A stretch of DNA of 64,000 nt from Actinokineospora globicatena (lineage in GTDB: Bacteria; Actinomycetota; Actinomycetes; Mycobacteriales; Pseudonocardiaceae). The stretch spans positions 982,211 through 1,046,210 of the forward strand of contig NZ_JAMTCR010000003.1 of NCBI RefSeq assembly GCF_024171945.1. Direction: 5' to 3'. Position 1 is the first letter of the stretch, and the number at the start of each line of letters is the position of its first letter. Positions 63,173 to 64,000 of the stretch are shown here, one piece after another. The notes below the pieces were generated by a model. The model was not told the origin of the DNA. It was given only the letters and a program-made list of their open reading frames with translations, and made no database searches. Position numbers and translations under genes: made by a program.

Positions 63173-63520
63173 TCAGACGATCAACTGCCGGTCCTCGACG
63201 CGAACCCGCGGGAAGATCTGGATGATCAACTCGCCCCGGTAGCCCGCGAGCGCCGACGTGGCGACGAGCCGGGTCGCGCCGTCCTCATCCACGATGGCCA
63301 CCTGCTCGACCGCCTCGCGGAACAGGTCGAGCAGGACGACGTCGTCACGCCGCCACACGAGGCGCACCGACGCACCCGGCAGGTCAGCGACGAGCGTCAC
63401 CACGTCCCGACCCGACTCGAGCACGATCTGGCGAACGGCGTCCTCTCCGTCGACAGACCTGGAAGCGACACCGAACGTCGTGGCGAACTCGTCGTCCGAG
63501 GGAATGGCGATGTGCGCCAT
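63173..63520 (-). CDS. Probable immunity protein for the adjacent toxin
   Basis: 115 aa from ATG at 63520, 7 bases after the toxin stop. Acidic beta-rich protein (DVVTLVADLPGASVRLVWRRDDVVLLDLFREAV, GYRGELIIQIFPRVRV). No signal peptide, so cytosolic, as expected for neutralising a toxin inside the cell. Position directly after a polymorphic-toxin C-terminus is the main argument; the fold family is not recognised. Confidence 0.6.
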   Translation of the reverse strand: MAHIAIPSDDEFATTFGVASRSVDGEDAVRQIVLESGRDVVTLVADLPGASVRLVWRRDDVVLLDLFREAVEQVAIVDEDGATRLVATSALAGYRGELIIQIFPRVRVEDRQLIV

Positions 63521-63527
63521 TGATCTC

Positions 63528-64000
63528 TCACCCACCCACCGGGATCACAGTCGTGAGCCGCAGGGAGTCATCGAGGACCTCCCACGTGGTCTTGAGCACA
63601 AGAAATCCATTGGGGCCCGCCAACAAGGACTCGCGGACCTGGAAGGAACCGTGCTCGTTCACATAGCTCTCCAGAATGTTGTCCGGTGAGCCTACCGTCC
63701 CCCGCAAGTGCTGTTCGATCAAGGCCCGCCCCTCGGGAGAGTCGTGAATCCCGATCCTGGCGAACTGCCTCTTGTTCTGCAGCGCCCGCGGGGTGTTGTG
63801 GTCGTCCTCCTTGACCTTGCCGAACAGGTAGTTGAACTTGTTGGGATCGATCTTGGCGAGCGCGCCCGCACGTCCGCCGCCGCGACCTCCGACGACGAGC
63901 TCGACCCGCACCAGTCTGCCGTCGGCGTCCCGGACGACGCGGTACACGTTGCCGTCCTCGTAGATGTGCGTGGTGTCAGCACTATCCAGTTCGGACAGTG
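63528..64000 (-). CDS. Polymorphic toxin C-terminal domain (5' part beyond window)
   Basis: Open from the right edge; at least 157 residues. The visible tail starts with HIYEDGNVYRVVRDADG-like sequence, then KFNYLFGKVKEDDHNTPRAL, FARIGIHD, and ends GSFQVRESLLAGPNGFLVLK, TWEVLDDSLRLTTVIPVGG. This end is typical of toxin tips attached to Rhs, filamentous-haemagglutinin or ESX/WXG-type carriers, with the toxin last and the immunity gene next. Its activity, possibly a nuclease, is not certain. Confidence 0.62.
   Translation of the reverse strand, partial: LSELDSADTTHIYEDGNVYRVVRDADGRLVRVELVVGGRGGGRAGALAKIDPNKFNYLFGKVKEDDHNTPRALQNKRQFARIGIHDSPEGRALIEQHLRGTVGSPDNILESYVNEHGSFQVRESLLAGPNGFLVLKTTWEVLDDSLRLTTVIPVGG

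Noticed and set aside
1-64000. CRISPR arrays, tRNA and rRNA genes
   Set aside because: No regularly spaced direct repeats of CRISPR length, no cloverleaf-like segments with GTTCGA-type arms in the right context, and no rRNA-like sequence was noticed by eye.

Overview
The window is very GC-rich, with GTG and TTG starts and dense regulatory gene families: GAF-ANTAR, SpoIIE/RsbW/STAS, SARP-NB-ARC-TPR, HTH-STAND-WD40, WYL and XRE-TPR. This points to a filamentous actinomycete. I infer the order Pseudonocardiales (Actinokineospora/Saccharothrix/Actinosynnema type), partly because a chemoreceptor is present, but nothing here fixes the genus. No rRNA, tRNA or CRISPR was seen.

Layout. 1-4.9 kb: STAS protein (runs off the left edge), three tandem GAF-ANTAR sensors, a fatty-acid desaturase and a membrane protein, closed by a strong terminator. 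5.0-9.2 kb: four glycosyltransferases, three of them overlapping head to tail. 9.2-19.1 kb: EVE-like protein, a leaderless 48-aa protein, an MpaB/DUF2236 oxygenase, an orphan chemoreceptor, an ArsR-like regulator with a decayed second copy, a secreted C39-like protease, a SpoIIE phosphatase with an RsbW-like kinase, and an SMI1/LRR protein behind a LexA-box promoter. 19.1-23.5 kb: marR-MFS-FAD monooxygenase detoxification operon and a zinc-ribbon protein.

23.9-35.3 kb: a large SARP regulator, a candidate secreted micro-peptide, then an apparent biosynthetic cluster (ThyX paralogue, LOG-type phosphoribohydrolase, 2OG-Fe(II) oxygenase, MFS exporter, two ATP-grasp ligases, Asp/Asn-hydroxylase-like oxygenase). 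It reads like a route that methylates a pyrimidine nucleotide, frees and oxidises the base, and ligates amino acids or acids. I recognise no described pathway with this set.

35.3-42.1 kb: F420 enzyme, WYL regulator with a clear operator, epoxide-hydrolase-like enzyme, XRE-TPR regulator, and a P-loop ATPase whose C-terminus carries a RHIM-like IQVG motif. 42.2-64 kb: an accessory island with two HTH-STAND-propeller membrane proteins, small secreted cysteine-containing proteins, an IS5-type element with a broken transposase, three SARP regulators, a secreted CHAP amidase, a secreted DNRLRE/Rhs-like phospholipase A2, and at the right edge a polymorphic-toxin C-terminus with a probable immunity gene. 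Four starts in this island (SH3-like protein, CHAP protein, phospholipase A2, 24-aa peptide) are each preceded, in the right orientation, by a direct repeat of heptamers at 11-bp pitch (CCAAGGT-4-CCAAGAA type), the geometry of SARP binding sites. This suggests one regulon of secreted effectors.
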